This document shows, in pieces, positions 23,176-31,714 of a stretch of DNA of 32,947 nt; the stretch's first letter is position 1; each line of letters begins with the position of its first letter. A program made the translations under genes and the position numbers. Origin of the DNA: Rhodobacterales bacterium (lineage in GTDB: Bacteria > Pseudomonadota > Alphaproteobacteria > Rhodobacterales > Rhodobacteraceae); contig JANYFE010000088.1 in the NCBI GenBank assembly GCA_025362795.1, positions 1 to 32,947 on the forward strand. The letters run 5' to 3'. The notes beneath the pieces are model-generated. The model saw only the letters and a list, made by a program, of their open reading frames with translations. It made no database searches and had not been told where the DNA came from.

Positions 23176-26100
23176 TCACGCCACCAGCGCCGCCGCCTTC
23201 TTCAAATCCACCGACACCAGCTGGCTGACCCCCATTTCGGCCATCGTCACGCCAAACAGCCGGTCCATCCGCGCCATCGTCACCGCATGGTGGGTGATCA
23301 CCAGAAACCGCGTCTCGGTCCGCCTGGTCATCTCGTCCATCAGGTCGCAGAACCGCGTCACATTGGCGTCATCCAACGGCGCATCCACCTCGTCCAGCAC
23401 ACAGATCGGCGCGGGATTGGCCAGAAACACCCCAAAAATCAGCGCCAGCGCCGTCAGCGTCTGCTCGCCCCCCGACAGCAGCGACAGGGTCGACAACCGC
23501 TTGCCCGGCGGCTGGCACAGAATCTCCAGCCCCGCCTCCAGCGGATCATCGCTTTCCACCAGCACCAACTTGGCCTCGCCGCCGCCGAACAGATGGGTGA
23601 ACAGCGTGGCAAAATTGGCGTTGACCTGCTCGAACGCCGTCAGAAGCCGCTCGCGCCCCTCGCGGTTCAGCCCGGCAATCCCCGCCCGCAATTTCTTGAT
23701 CGCCTCCTCCAGATCCAGCTTTTCCGCCAGCAGCGCCTCATATTCGGCGTTAACGGTTTTGGCATCTTCTTCCGCCCGCAAGTTCACCGCACCCAACGCC
23801 TCGCGCTGGCGTTTCAGCCGTGCGGTATCCGCCTCCAGCGCTTCGACATCCGGCATCCGGTCGGGGTCCGCAGCCAGCGTATCCAGCAACTGCTCCGGGG
23901 TTGCACCAGCCTCCTCGCCAATCCGCTCCGCCGCCAGCCGTGCCTGCTCCCGTGCGCTTTCCGTCCGCGCCTCCGCCCGCGCCCGCGCCTCCCGGGCCTC
24001 GCCCGCCGCCCGTTCCGCCTCGCGTTCGCCATCCTGCGCCTGCCGCGATGCCGCCTCGGCCAATGCCAGGGCGTCGCCCGCTGCCCGCCGCCGCGCCTCA
24101 GCCGCGTCCATCGCCTCGGCCAGTTCGGCCCGCTTGTCGGCAATTTCTTCCGGCAGCGCCACCGCCTCTTCCAACTCCTGCTCGGCTTCTTCCCGCCGCT
24201 CTGCCAGCTCGCGGGTCCGCCTCTCCGCCGTGTCCAGTCGCAGACGCCAGCCCGACAACTCCTTCACCGCCTCCTGCCGCCGCCGCACCCGCGCCTCACC
24301 CTCGCGGCGCAACTCGTCATGCGCAGACCGGCGGGTCATCATGGTGATCCGCGCCGCCTCCACGGCCATCCGCACCTGCTCCATCGCGTCCCGCGCCTGA
24401 TCCAGATCGCCCAGACCCTGCACCCCGGCCTCCGCCTCGGCCAGCCGTCCCCGCGCCGCCAGCGCATCGTCGGCATGTCGTGACACCGCCAGCCGTGCCG
24501 CCTCCAGCCTGCCACCGGCAATCGACCGGTCCGCCTCTGCCCGCGCCGCCGCCCGGTTGGCCTCGGTCACCCGGCCGTCCGCCGCCCGCCGCGCATCCCG
24601 CGCCATCTGATCGGCCCGCGACAAATCCGCCAGCCGCGCCTGCAATGCGTCATGCGCCTGCGCCGCACCGTCTGCCCGCGCCGCCACATCCTCCAGATCG
24701 CGCTTCAACTGCACCAGCCGGTTCAACTGCCGCAGCCGCAGCGCCGCCGCTGACGGCGCATCCTCGGCCCCCGATCGGAACCCATCCCAGCGCCACAGAT
24801 CGCCCTCCAGGCTGACCAGCCGCTGCCCCGGCAACAACTGCGCCTGCAACCGCGCCCCATCCGCCGCCGCCACCAGCCCGATCTGCGCCAACCGCCGCGC
24901 CAGAACCGCAGGCGCACCGACATGCGTGGCCAGCGGCGCGGCACCTTCGGGCAACCTCAAAGGCTGCGCATATTGATCAACCAGAACCCAACCCGACCGC
25001 GCCGCACCCTCGACCTCCGGTGCCCGCAAATCATCGGCCAAAGCCGCACCCAGTGCCGCCTCATAGCCCGGCTCCACCACCAGCCGGTCCAGCACCTGCG
25101 TGCCCGCCAAAGCCTCGCGTGCCACCAATCGCGCCAATGCCGCCACCTCGGCCCGGATCGCATTGGCCTCGCCCTCGGCAGATGACCGCGCCGCTCGCGC
25201 CTCCGCCTCTCGGCCCTGTGTGATCGCCCGCGCCTCCTCGGCCGACAGCAACGCCTCCTCCGCCGCCTCGGCCAAGGCCGCCGCCGCTTCTTGTGCGTCC
25301 TCCGCCCCCGCAAACGCCTCTGCCGCCGCATCTTGCGCAACCGAGGCCGCCGCAACCGCCTCCCGCGCCCGCGCCGCCTCACCCTCCGCCCGTTCCAGCA
25401 CGGCCCGGCTGTCCGCCAGCAACCGTTGCGCCGATTGGTGCCGTGCCGCCAATCGTGCCGAATCCTCGGTCGCCTGCGACATCCGGCCTTCACGGTCGCC
25501 CAGCAGCGCCGCCGCCTCCCGCGCCGCCTCTGCCGCATCACGCAGCCGCTCGTCATGCCCCTCGGACGCCTTCAACAACTGCGCCACTTCCCAATCCAGC
25601 CGCTCAAGCGTCTCGCCCGCGTCGCGGTTCAGCCCCGCCTCGCGTTCCATGTCCCGCGACTGCTGCAAGATCCGCGCCTTCAGCGTGTCAATCGCGGCCT
25701 GCGCCCGAACCTCCTGATCGCCCAGCGTCTCGCGCTGCAAGGTCAGCCGCTGCACGATCGCCGCCGCAATCGCCTCCTCGTCGCGCCGGGGTGGCAAAGC
25801 CTCCTCCGCCGCCTCCCGGCCACGACCGGCCGCCAGCGCCGCCACTTCCGCCTGCGCCGCCGCCGTCAGCCGCAGCCGCAACACGCCATCCGCCTCGGCC
25901 CGCGCAATCTCGGCCTCGCGCCAGCGCCGGTACAGCAGCATCCCCTCGGCCCGGCGCAATTCGTCGCCGATCTCGCGGTACCGCGCCGCCTGCTTGGCCT
26001 GCCGGGTCAGCGTCGACACCTGCTGCGCCAGCCCCTCCAGCACGTCATCGACCCGCAGCAGGTTCTGCTCCGCCGCCGACAGCCGCAACTCCGCCTCGTG

Positions 26101-26631
26101 CCGCCGCTGGTACAACCCGCTGATCCCGGCCGCTTCCTCCAGAATCATCCGACGGGCCTTGGGCTTGGCATTGATCAGCTCGGTAATCTGCCCCTGCCGC
26201 ACCAGCGCAGGCGAGTGCGACCCGGTCGAGGCATCCGCGAACAGCATCTGCACATCCCGCGCCCGCACGTCTTTAGAGTTCGCCTTATAGGCCGACCCGG
26301 CATCCCGGGTGATCCGCCGCACGATCTCGATCGTGTCGGCATCGTTGAACCCGGCAGGTGCCAGCCGGTCGGCATTGTCGATCACCAGTGCCACTTCGGC
26401 AAAATGCCGGGCAGGGCGTGACGCCGCCCCGTTAAAGATCACATCCTCCATCCCGCCGCCGCGCATCGCGCTGGCGCGGTTTTCGCCCATCACCCAGCGC
26501 AACGCTTCCAACAGGTTCGACTTGCCGCAACCATTCGGCCCGACCACGCCCGTCAACCCCTCATGGATCACCAGATCCGTGGGGTCGACAAAACTTTTGA
26601 AACCGTTAAGCCGCAGCCGCGTCAGGCGCAA
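23176..26631 (-). CDS. smc: Chromosome partition protein SMC
   Basis: The protein has 1151 residues. The N-terminal ATPase head has the Walker A loop GPNGCGKSN at residues 31-39. Two long coiled-coil arms, very rich in alanine, arginine and glutamate, flank a central hinge near the middle (about 500-620). The C-terminal head has signature LSGGEQ at about 1052 and Walker B ICVLDEVDAPLDD at about 1075. It compacts and segregates the chromosome with ScpA and ScpB, which are not in the window. The start is TTG at 26631, because it gives the family-typical opening (MRLTRLRLNGFKSFVD); the only ribosome-binding-like bases nearby are GGGTGA. A rare start codon and weak site may keep SMC levels low. 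Confidence 0.97.
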   Translation of the reverse strand: MRLTRLRLNGFKSFVDPTDLVIHEGLTGVVGPNGCGKSNLLEALRWVMGENRASAMRGGGMEDVIFNGAASRPARHFAEVALVIDNADRLAPAGFNDADTIEIVRRITRDAGSAYKANSKDVRARDVQMLFADASTGSHSPALVRQGQITELINAKPKARRMILEEAAGISGLYQRRHEAELRLSAAEQNLLRVDDVLEGLAQQVSTLTRQAKQAARYREIGDELRRAEGMLLYRRWREAEIARAEADGVLRLRLTAAAQAEVAALAAGRGREAAEEALPPRRDEEAIAAAIVQRLTLQRETLGDQEVRAQAAIDTLKARILQQSRDMEREAGLNRDAGETLERLDWEVAQLLKASEGHDERLRDAAEAAREAAALLGDREGRMSQATEDSARLAARHQSAQRLLADSRAVLERAEGEAARAREAVAAASVAQDAAAEAFAGAEDAQEAAAALAEAAEEALLSAEEARAITQGREAEARAARSSAEGEANAIRAEVAALARLVAREALAGTQVLDRLVVEPGYEAALGAALADDLRAPEVEGAARSGWVLVDQYAQPLRLPEGAAPLATHVGAPAVLARRLAQIGLVAAADGARLQAQLLPGQRLVSLEGDLWRWDGFRSGAEDAPSAAALRLRQLNRLVQLKRDLEDVAARADGAAQAHDALQARLADLSRADQMARDARRAADGRVTEANRAAARAEADRSIAGGRLEAARLAVSRHADDALAARGRLAEAEAGVQGLGDLDQARDAMEQVRMAVEAARITMMTRRSAHDELRREGEARVRRRQEAVKELSGWRLRLDTAERRTRELAERREEAEQELEEAVALPEEIADKRAELAEAMDAAEARRRAAGDALALAEAASRQAQDGEREAERAAGEAREARARAEARTESAREQARLAAERIGEEAGATPEQLLDTLAADPDRMPDVEALEADTARLKRQREALGAVNLRAEEDAKTVNAEYEALLAEKLDLEEAIKKLRAGIAGLNREGRERLLTAFEQVNANFATLFTHLFGGGEAKLVLVESDDPLEAGLEILCQPPGKRLSTLSLLSGGEQTLTALALIFGVFLANPAPICVLDEVDAPLDDANVTRFCDLMDEMTRRTETRFLVITHHAVTMARMDRLFGVTMAEMGVSQLVSVDLKKAAALVA

Positions 26632-26782
26632 AACCGTTCACCCGTGATTCCGTCAGGCGACCATGCTTAGGGCGCGCAGCCCGCCTGTCAAGCACTCGCC
26701 CCCCGCCTATGGCTACGCATCCGGTCTTGTCCACAATATCTTGTCGCTTGACCCCGCCCACCCCACCGCGCACCCTGTGGTC

Positions 26783-27178
26783 ATGAACAGTCTGGTTCCC
26801 CCTTTCGGTGGTCACTGCCTCTGCGGCGCGGTGCGCTATGCCTGCGATGCAATCCCGTTGTGGCAAGTGCATTGCCATTGCCAAAGCTGCCGCCGGGCAA
26901 CCTCGTCCGGTTTCACCTCGTTTCTTGCGGTGGCAGACGGGCATTGGCGATGGACCGGGGCGGCGCCCGCAGTGTTCAACTCCAGCCCCGGGGTTTGGCG
27001 CAGTTTCTGTGCGACCTGCGGCAGTCAGATGGCCTACCGCGCCGATGAAATCCCCGGTGAGTTGCACTTCTACGCGGCCTCGCTGGATGACCCGGCGCTG
27101 TTTCAGCCCACCCGTCATGATTTCGCCGACGAAGCCTTGCCTTGGGTGCATCTTGCCGATGGCCTGCCGCGCCGATGA
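26783..27178 (+). CDS. GFA-family (glutathione-dependent formaldehyde-activating-like) protein
   Basis: The protein has 131 residues. The cysteine pattern is typical of the GFA/CENP-V zinc fold: GHCLCGAVRY near residue 10, HCHCQSCRRATSSGF near 31-45, and FCATCGSQMAYR near 75-90. The family coordinates two zinc ions. Only some members act on glutathione-formaldehyde adducts, and most have no known function. The start is ATG at 26783. Its stop overlaps the ATG of the following acetyltransferase gene (ATGA, 27175-27178). A possible link with the formylglutathione hydrolase at 8207 is not supported by proximity. Confidence 0.9.
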   Translation: MNSLVPPFGGHCLCGAVRYACDAIPLWQVHCHCQSCRRATSSGFTSFLAVADGHWRWTGAAPAVFNSSPGVWRSFCATCGSQMAYRADEIPGELHFYAASLDDPALFQPTRHDFADEALPWVHLADGLPRR

Positions 27179-27633
27179 CCCCGCATCGCGCAGAGGGCTC
27201 CTACGACTGGCACGCCCTTCTGGCCCTGATCCACCGCGCCTTCGCGGGGATGCAGGGGCGCATCAACCCGCCCTCCTCCCTGCACGCCCTCACAGCCGCC
27301 GACCTCGCCAAACCTGGCCACGAGGTTTGGGTGATCGGCGATCCGGTGCAGGCCTGCGTCGTCCTCACCCCCAAACCGGCCCGCCTCTACCTCGGCAAAC
27401 TCGCCGTAGACCCCGCGCTGCAAGGCAAAGGCCACGGCAAAACCCTCATCAGCCGGGCCGAAACCCGCGCCCGCGCGCTCCGTCTGCCCGTGCTGCAACT
27501 GGAAACCCGTGTCGAACTCACCGAAAACCATGCGTACTTCCGCCACCTCGGCTTCACCGAAACAGCCCGCACCGCCCACCCGGGTTTCGCCCACCCAACC
27601 TCGATCACCTTCACCAAAGCCGTCGCCGGATAG
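27175..27633 (+). CDS. GNAT-family N-acetyltransferase
   Basis: The protein has 152 residues. It starts at ATG 27175, overlapping the GFA-family gene. The central acetyl-CoA-binding motif A, LYLGKLAVDPALQGKGHGKTL, has the (Q/R)-x-x-G-x-G/A-like loop QGKGHG. It is followed by the motif-B region LPVLQLETRVEL and by HAYFRHLGFTETAR, typical of GNAT proteins that acetylate small molecules or amino-terminal groups. The substrate is unknown. Eight bases separate it from the FMN reductase gene, so it is probably part of the same operon. Confidence 0.88.
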   Translation: MTPHRAEGSYDWHALLALIHRAFAGMQGRINPPSSLHALTAADLAKPGHEVWVIGDPVQACVVLTPKPARLYLGKLAVDPALQGKGHGKTLISRAETRARALRLPVLQLETRVELTENHAYFRHLGFTETARTAHPGFAHPTSITFTKAVAG

Positions 27634-27641
27634 GAAAGCCC

Positions 27642-28184
27642 ATGCCCGATCCAACCCTGCTCACCCTGTGCGGCGCCCTGCGCACGGCCTCGACCAACCG
27701 CCTGCTTCTGGCAGAGGCCGCCCGCGCCTTCGGTCCCGCCACCGTCATCGACGGCAACCTCCGCCTGCCCCTGTTTGACGAAGACATCGAATCCGGCCCC
27801 GGCATCCCACCCGAAGTGCAGCGCTTGGCCGAACAGATCGCCGCGGCCGATGCCGTGGTCATCTCGACCCCGGAATATAACAAGGCGCTGTCCGGCGTTC
27901 TGAAAAACGCCCTCGACTGGGTCAGCCGCACCAAACTGTCGCCATGGCGCGACAAACCGGTCGCCATCCTCTCTGCCGCCGATGGCCGGGCCGGCGGCGA
28001 CCGCGCCCAATTCTCGCTGCGCCTGGCGCTGACCCCGTTCCGCCCCCGCCTGCTGCCCGGCCCCGAAATCCTGATCGCCCATTCGCGCGAGGCTTTCGAT
28101 CCGGAGGGTCGCCTCAAAGACCCCCAAACCCTCAAAGCCCTGACCGAATTGATGCAACTCCTCCGCGCCGAGATAACCCGCTAA
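27642..28184 (+). CDS. NAD(P)H-dependent FMN reductase
   Basis: The protein has 180 residues with a flavodoxin-like fold. The phosphate-binding loop GALRTASTNRLLL is at about 10-22, and the FMN-contact motif STPEYNKALSGVLKNALDW is at about 78-96, the hallmark of the FMN_red (ChrR/azoreductase-like) family. These enzymes reduce FMN, quinones, chromate or azo dyes with NAD(P)H. The start is ATG at 27642 with AGGAAAG upstream. It closes a cluster with GFA and GNAT genes. Palindromic element copy D follows 36 bases later and probably ends the transcript. Confidence 0.92.
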   Translation: MPDPTLLTLCGALRTASTNRLLLAEAARAFGPATVIDGNLRLPLFDEDIESGPGIPPEVQRLAEQIAAADAVVISTPEYNKALSGVLKNALDWVSRTKLSPWRDKPVAILSAADGRAGGDRAQFSLRLALTPFRPRLLPGPEILIAHSREAFDPEGRLKDPQTLKALTELMQLLRAEITR

Positions 28185-28220
28185 AATTTATCTAAAATTT
28201 CGCGCTGGTCATCTGTTCCT

Positions 28221-28261
28221 AAATATCCCACGGGAGGTCTGGAGGGTGTGAAACCCTCCGG
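28221..28261. repeat. Dispersed palindromic element, copy D
   Basis: The edge AAATATCCCACGGG is followed by a 9-position stem around GGAGGGT-GTGAA-ACCCTCC (28239-28247 with 28253-28261; one G-T pair). It shares the GTGAA loop with copies B and C. Its stem has A-T substitutions matched on both sides, so the base-paired structure is kept while sequence changes. It lies between convergent genes. Confidence 0.75.
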
Positions 28262-28284
28262 CTGCCGGCCAAGGCCGCAACCGC

Positions 28285-28929
28285 CTAAACCCCTAGCAAC
28301 CCCGGCAAATCCGCCATCCGGGTGAACAGAACCGCTCCCGCCGCCGCCAGCGGCGGGCTGCCGTGCGGGGCATAGCCAAAACACTGCATTCCCGCCGCCG
28401 CCGCCGCCAGCGCCCCGGTGGCACTGTCCTCGATCACTGCGCAGGCCTCCGGCTCGACGCCCATGATCGCGGCGCAGTGCAGATACAGGTCCGGCGCCGG
28501 TTTGGGCCGCCCCATCGCCTGCCCGGAAAACGCCCGGCCCTTGAACCGCGCCAACAGGCCGCCGTGCTGGCCCATCGTGATCTCCATCTTGCGCGGACTG
28601 CCGTTCGACCCCATCGCAAACGGCACGCCCGCCGCGTCCAGCGCATCCAGCACCGCCTCGATCCCCGGCACCAGTGGCGTGCCCAGCAGCAGCCGCGCAT
28701 ACAGCTTTTCGTAAAACGCCTCGACCCAGCCCTCGGGCAGGTCCGCCCCCAGCCCGCGCGCCTTTTCCCAAACGCCGCGCATCGTGCCGCCCAGCAGTTC
28801 GGTTTCCATCTGATGTCGCGGCATGTTCAGCCCATGCGCGGCCAGATCGTCAGCCAGCATGTCAAAGGCGATCGGCTCGCTGTCCACCACCACCCCGTCA
28901 CAGTCAAAGATCACGGCAGCGGCTGTCAT
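28285..28929 (-). CDS. HAD-superfamily hydrolase, subfamily IA
   Basis: The protein has 214 residues. The catalytic motif is IFDCDGVVVDSEPIAFD at residues 7-23, with both aspartates present. Motif II is FAMGSNGSPRKMEI, the lysine motif is GRPKPAPDLYLHCA, and motif III is CAVIEDSATGALAAAAAG. A helical cap lies after motif I. The pattern is that of phosphoglycolate phosphatase or beta-phosphoglucomutase-like enzymes, with no means of choosing between substrates. The start overlaps the rsmD stop by four bases (ATGA). Confidence 0.93.
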   Translation of the reverse strand: MTAAAVIFDCDGVVVDSEPIAFDMLADDLAAHGLNMPRHQMETELLGGTMRGVWEKARGLGADLPEGWVEAFYEKLYARLLLGTPLVPGIEAVLDALDAAGVPFAMGSNGSPRKMEITMGQHGGLLARFKGRAFSGQAMGRPKPAPDLYLHCAAIMGVEPEACAVIEDSATGALAAAAAGMQCFGYAPHGSPPLAAAGAVLFTRMADLPGLLGV

Positions 28930-29480
28930 GGTGCCCTCATGATGGTTACAATCGTATCGCCATAGCGCCGCTGGTCCAGCGGGTCAAACCCCGGCGGCAC
29001 CGCCACGGCGGCACTTTCCTCCCATACCACCAAAGCCTCCGCCGCCAACCAGCCCCCGGCCCGTGCCCCAGCGACCGCCGCCTCGCCCAAAGCCATGCCA
29101 TAAGGCGGGTCCAGAAACACCAAATCAAACCCCGGCCCCTTGTTCACCCCCAGCTTCGTCGCATCCAGCCGCAAATGCACAGCCTCCGCCCGGCACAGCG
29201 CCAGATTGCGCGCAATCAACCCCCGCGCCACTACGCCATCATCAACCAGCGTCAACGCCGCAGCCCCGCGCGACAGCGCCTCCAGCCCCAGCGCCCCGGT
29301 GCCCGCGAACAGGTCCAGCACCCGCGCCCCGGTGACAGGATCGCCGTAACCGCCATTGATCAGCAGGTTGAAAATCGCCTCGCGCACCCGGTCCGATGTC
29401 GGGCGCAGATGCGCGGCAGGGTCGCCGCGCCCCACATCCGCCAGATGCAGCCCGCGCCACGCCCCGCCAATGATCCGCAT
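28926..29480 (-). CDS. rsmD: 16S rRNA (guanine966-N2)-methyltransferase RsmD
   Basis: The protein has 184 residues, the family size. It methylates N2 of G966 in 16S rRNA of the assembled small subunit, using SAM. It begins with MRIIGGAWRG (the usual N-terminal signature), then RPTSDRVREAIFNLL, SAM motif VLDLFAGTGALGLEALSRG and catalytic motif DLVFLDPPYGMAL. Its ATG shares one base with the stop of the ferredoxin reductase gene, and its stop overlaps the HAD gene, so the three genes are co-translated. Confidence 0.96.
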   Translation of the reverse strand: MRIIGGAWRGLHLADVGRGDPAAHLRPTSDRVREAIFNLLINGGYGDPVTGARVLDLFAGTGALGLEALSRGAAALTLVDDGVVARGLIARNLALCRAEAVHLRLDATKLGVNKGPGFDLVFLDPPYGMALGEAAVAGARAGGWLAAEALVVWEESAAVAVPPGFDPLDQRRYGDTIVTIMRAP

Positions 29481-30688
29481 TACTTCAGCAGAGCTTTCAA
29501 CACGGTCGCCGGATCGGCAATCGCCAACGGATCGGGCGAGCGCCCCATCTCGATCAACCGCTTGCCGACCATATAGGCGCGCGGGTCGTTCATCGCATCG
29601 ACCGCCAGCAACTCAGGCCCCTTGTAATACCAGAACGACACCGCATCGCCCTCGGGTCCGCGCGTCACGATCCGGTCATAGCCGGTGTTCAGCCCGGCGA
29701 TCTGCAACTTGCAGTCATACTGATCCGACCAGAACCACGGCTGGGCATGATAGACCTTGTCGGCCCCCATGATGTTCTCGGCCACGACCTCGGCCATGTC
29801 GATGGCATTGCCGACCGATTCCAGCCGCAGCCGCCCGCCCTTCCACGGAAACGACGCGCAATCGCCCGCCGCCCAGACGTGATGATTCTCGGTGCGGCCG
29901 AAACTGTCGGTCCGGATGCCGTTTTCCAGCGGCAGACCCGCCGCCTCTGCCAGCCGCCCGACCGGCAGGATGCCGACCCCCGCCACCACGAAATCCGCCT
30001 CGATCTCGCGCCCATCGGCCAGCAGCACGCCGGTCACGCGGTCTTCGCCCAGAATCCGCTCGAACCCGGTCGATTCCATGATTTTCACGCCATGCGCCAC
30101 GTGCAGGGCCCGAAAATAATCGCTGGTCTCCGGCGCTGCCACCCGCTGCAAGATGCGCGGCGCCATTTCCAGCACCGTCACATCCAGCCCCAGCTTGGCC
30201 GCCACCGCCGCCGCCTCCAGCCCGATATAACCGCCGCCTATGATCACCAGCCGCCGCCCCGGCATGAATTCGGCTTTCATGCCATCGACATCGGCCAGCG
30301 TGCGCACCGTATAAACCCCGGCCAGATCGCCACCCACCAGCGCAGGCAGGCGGCGCGGCGTCGATCCGGTGGTCAAAACCAGATCGTCATAGCTGATCTT
30401 CTCGTCCCCCAGCGACACCGTCTTGGCCTTGGGGTCAATCTCTGTGACCGGCTCGCCCAGCCGCAGTACGATATTCTGTTCGGCATAGAATTCAGGGCCG
30501 CGCAGCCACAGCCGTTCCTCGTCCATCTCGCCCAGCAGATAGGCTTTCGACAAAGGCGGGCGCTGATAGGGCGGCGCAGGCTCGGCCCCGATCAGGGTGA
30601 TCTGCCCGACATGTCCCAGGCTGCGCAGCTTTGCCACCAGCGCGGCCCCGGCCTGCCCCGCCCCTACCACCACAACATGCGACATCAT
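29480..30688 (-). CDS. FAD-dependent NAD(P)H:ferredoxin (rubredoxin-type) reductase
   Basis: The protein has 402 residues, as in the putidaredoxin/rubredoxin reductase family. The FAD motif VVVGAGQAGAALV is at residues 5-17. The second Rossmann motif, for NAD(P), is LVIIGGGYIGLEAAAVAAKL. The region APPYQRPPLSKAYLLGE and the C-terminal FAD motif VWAAGDCASFP are hallmarks. The C-terminal domain with WFWSDQYDCKLQIAGL fits partner-protein reductases. It transfers electrons from NAD(P)H to a ferredoxin or similar protein, probably for an oxygenase; no such partner is adjacent. It is divergent from a peroxiredoxin gene across 99 bases. Confidence 0.92.
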   Translation of the reverse strand: MMSHVVVVGAGQAGAALVAKLRSLGHVGQITLIGAEPAPPYQRPPLSKAYLLGEMDEERLWLRGPEFYAEQNIVLRLGEPVTEIDPKAKTVSLGDEKISYDDLVLTTGSTPRRLPALVGGDLAGVYTVRTLADVDGMKAEFMPGRRLVIIGGGYIGLEAAAVAAKLGLDVTVLEMAPRILQRVAAPETSDYFRALHVAHGVKIMESTGFERILGEDRVTGVLLADGREIEADFVVAGVGILPVGRLAEAAGLPLENGIRTDSFGRTENHHVWAAGDCASFPWKGGRLRLESVGNAIDMAEVVAENIMGADKVYHAQPWFWSDQYDCKLQIAGLNTGYDRIVTRGPEGDAVSFWYYKGPELLAVDAMNDPRAYMVGKRLIEMGRSPDPLAIADPATVLKALLK

Positions 30689-30787
30689 TTCTCCCGATCT
30701 GGTCTTGGCTCTGGCTTGGCTCTGGCCGTTTCTTGCCTAAAAGGCTATATCCGGCCTTTCAGAAAACGCAACGCACGAGGGGTCAAT

Positions 30788-31276
30788 ATGTCGGTAGCGG
30801 TCGGTAACAAAGTCCCGGACGGGGTGCTGGTGGTGCGCAATGCCGATGGCGTCAGGGATATCCCGCTTGCCACCCATCTGGCGGGGCGTTCCGTGGTGAT
30901 CTTCGGCCTGCCCGGTGCTTATACCGGCACCTGTTCCACCGCCCATGTCCCCAGCTTCATCCGCACCATGCCCCTGCTCAAGGCCAAAGGCGTGGATGAG
31001 GTGATCTGCCTTTCGGTCAACGACAGCTATGTGATGCAGGCCTGGGGTGTGGCAACCGGCGCCACCTCCGCGGGCATCGTCATGGCCGCCGATGCCGACG
31101 CCTCCGTGACCACAGCGTTCGGCCTCGATTACGCCGCCGGTTTCGTCCGGGGCGCACCGCGCTCGAAACGCTACGCCATGCATGTGGTGGACGGCGTCAT
31201 CAAGGTGCTGAACATCGAAGACAGCACCGGCGTATGTTCGATCTCTGCTGGCGAGGGGCTGCTGGACGCGATGTAA
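30788..31276 (+). CDS. Peroxiredoxin (Prx5/AhpC-TSA-like)
   Basis: The protein has 162 residues. The start is ATG at 30788 (MSVAVGNKVPDGVLVV) with GGGG upstream. The peroxidatic Cys49 is in FGLPGAYTGTCSTAHVPSFI. Cys150 (EDSTGVCSISAGE) lies where Prx5-type proteins carry a resolving cysteine. It reduces H2O2 and organic peroxides using glutaredoxin or thioredoxin. It is divergent from the ferredoxin reductase, but that reductase belongs to a different family. A long imperfect hairpin follows the stop. Confidence 0.93.
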   Translation: MSVAVGNKVPDGVLVVRNADGVRDIPLATHLAGRSVVIFGLPGAYTGTCSTAHVPSFIRTMPLLKAKGVDEVICLSVNDSYVMQAWGVATGATSAGIVMAADADASVTTAFGLDYAAGFVRGAPRSKRYAMHVVDGVIKVLNIEDSTGVCSISAGEGLLDAM

Positions 31277-31280
31277 CCCG

Positions 31281-31348
31281 CCGCTCCTCGGCCCTGACAG
31301 GCCTCGTCGCTGCCACCAGCGATAAAGCCTGTCAGGGCTGCAGAGCGG
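31281..31348. terminator. Large nested hairpin between convergent genes
   Basis: Two 22-base arms (31281-31302 and 31327-31348) pair with three mismatches; the central 12 bp GCCCTGACAGGC/GCCTGTCAGGGC are perfect. The spacer holds an inner 6-bp stem TCGCTG/CAGCGA. It exactly fills the space between the peroxiredoxin stop and the pterin dehydratase stop, so it is probably a bidirectional terminator, though without a U-tract. Confidence 0.75.
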
Positions 31349-31714
31349 CTATTTGCCCCGCGCCTGTTCCTTGCACAAACAGTCCACCGGTTCCGAATGG
31401 TCGCGCACCACCGTCGCCGCACCGGCAAACCCGTCCATCTTCTTGGCCAGTTCAATATCCAGCGCCGACAGCCCGTCGCAGTCATGCGTCGTCAGCGTGA
31501 CATCGACCACGTTGTAGACATTCGACCATTCCGGATGATGGTTCAGCTTTTCGCAGGCCAGCGCCACCCGCGACATGAACCCCCAAGCTTCTGAAAAGCT
31601 GCGGAATTTCCAGATCTTGCGCAAGGCGTCGCGGTTCTTCACCGCGCCCCATCCCGTGGCGCCCAGCCCCGGCACTTCGGCATTTCGCGCCGCCAGCCCC
31701 AACAGTTCAGCCAT
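31349..31714 (-). CDS. phhB: Pterin-4a-carbinolamine dehydratase (PCD/DCoH)
   Basis: The protein has 121 residues. The start is ATG at 31714 ([14 protein letters not shown]) with AGGAGGGG upstream. It dehydrates 4a-hydroxytetrahydrobiopterin, recycling the cofactor of phenylalanine hydroxylase, or acts in pterin-dependent moco chemistry. The family core is [41 protein letters not shown] and [15 protein letters not shown] tail of about 25 residues with a [11 protein letters not shown] ending extends past the usual C-terminus. No phhA lies beside it. The start overlaps the upstream DUF482 gene by 8 bases. Confidence 0.93.
   Translation of the reverse strand: MAELLGLAARNAEVPGLGATGWGAVKNRDALRKIWKFRSFSEAWGFMSRVALACEKLNHHPEWSNVYNVVDVTLTTHDCDGLSALDIELAKKMDGFAGAATVVRDHSEPVDCLCKEQARGK

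Noticed and set aside
23023-24483. Long forward ORFs (up to 486 residues) antisense to smc
   Set aside because: They are low-complexity Arg/Gln/Pro/Ala products of the coiled-coil gene's codon bias.
26783-27178. GFA-family gene as a true formaldehyde-activating enzyme paired with fghA
   Set aside because: Most GFA-fold proteins lack that activity, and the two genes are 18 kb apart in different operons.
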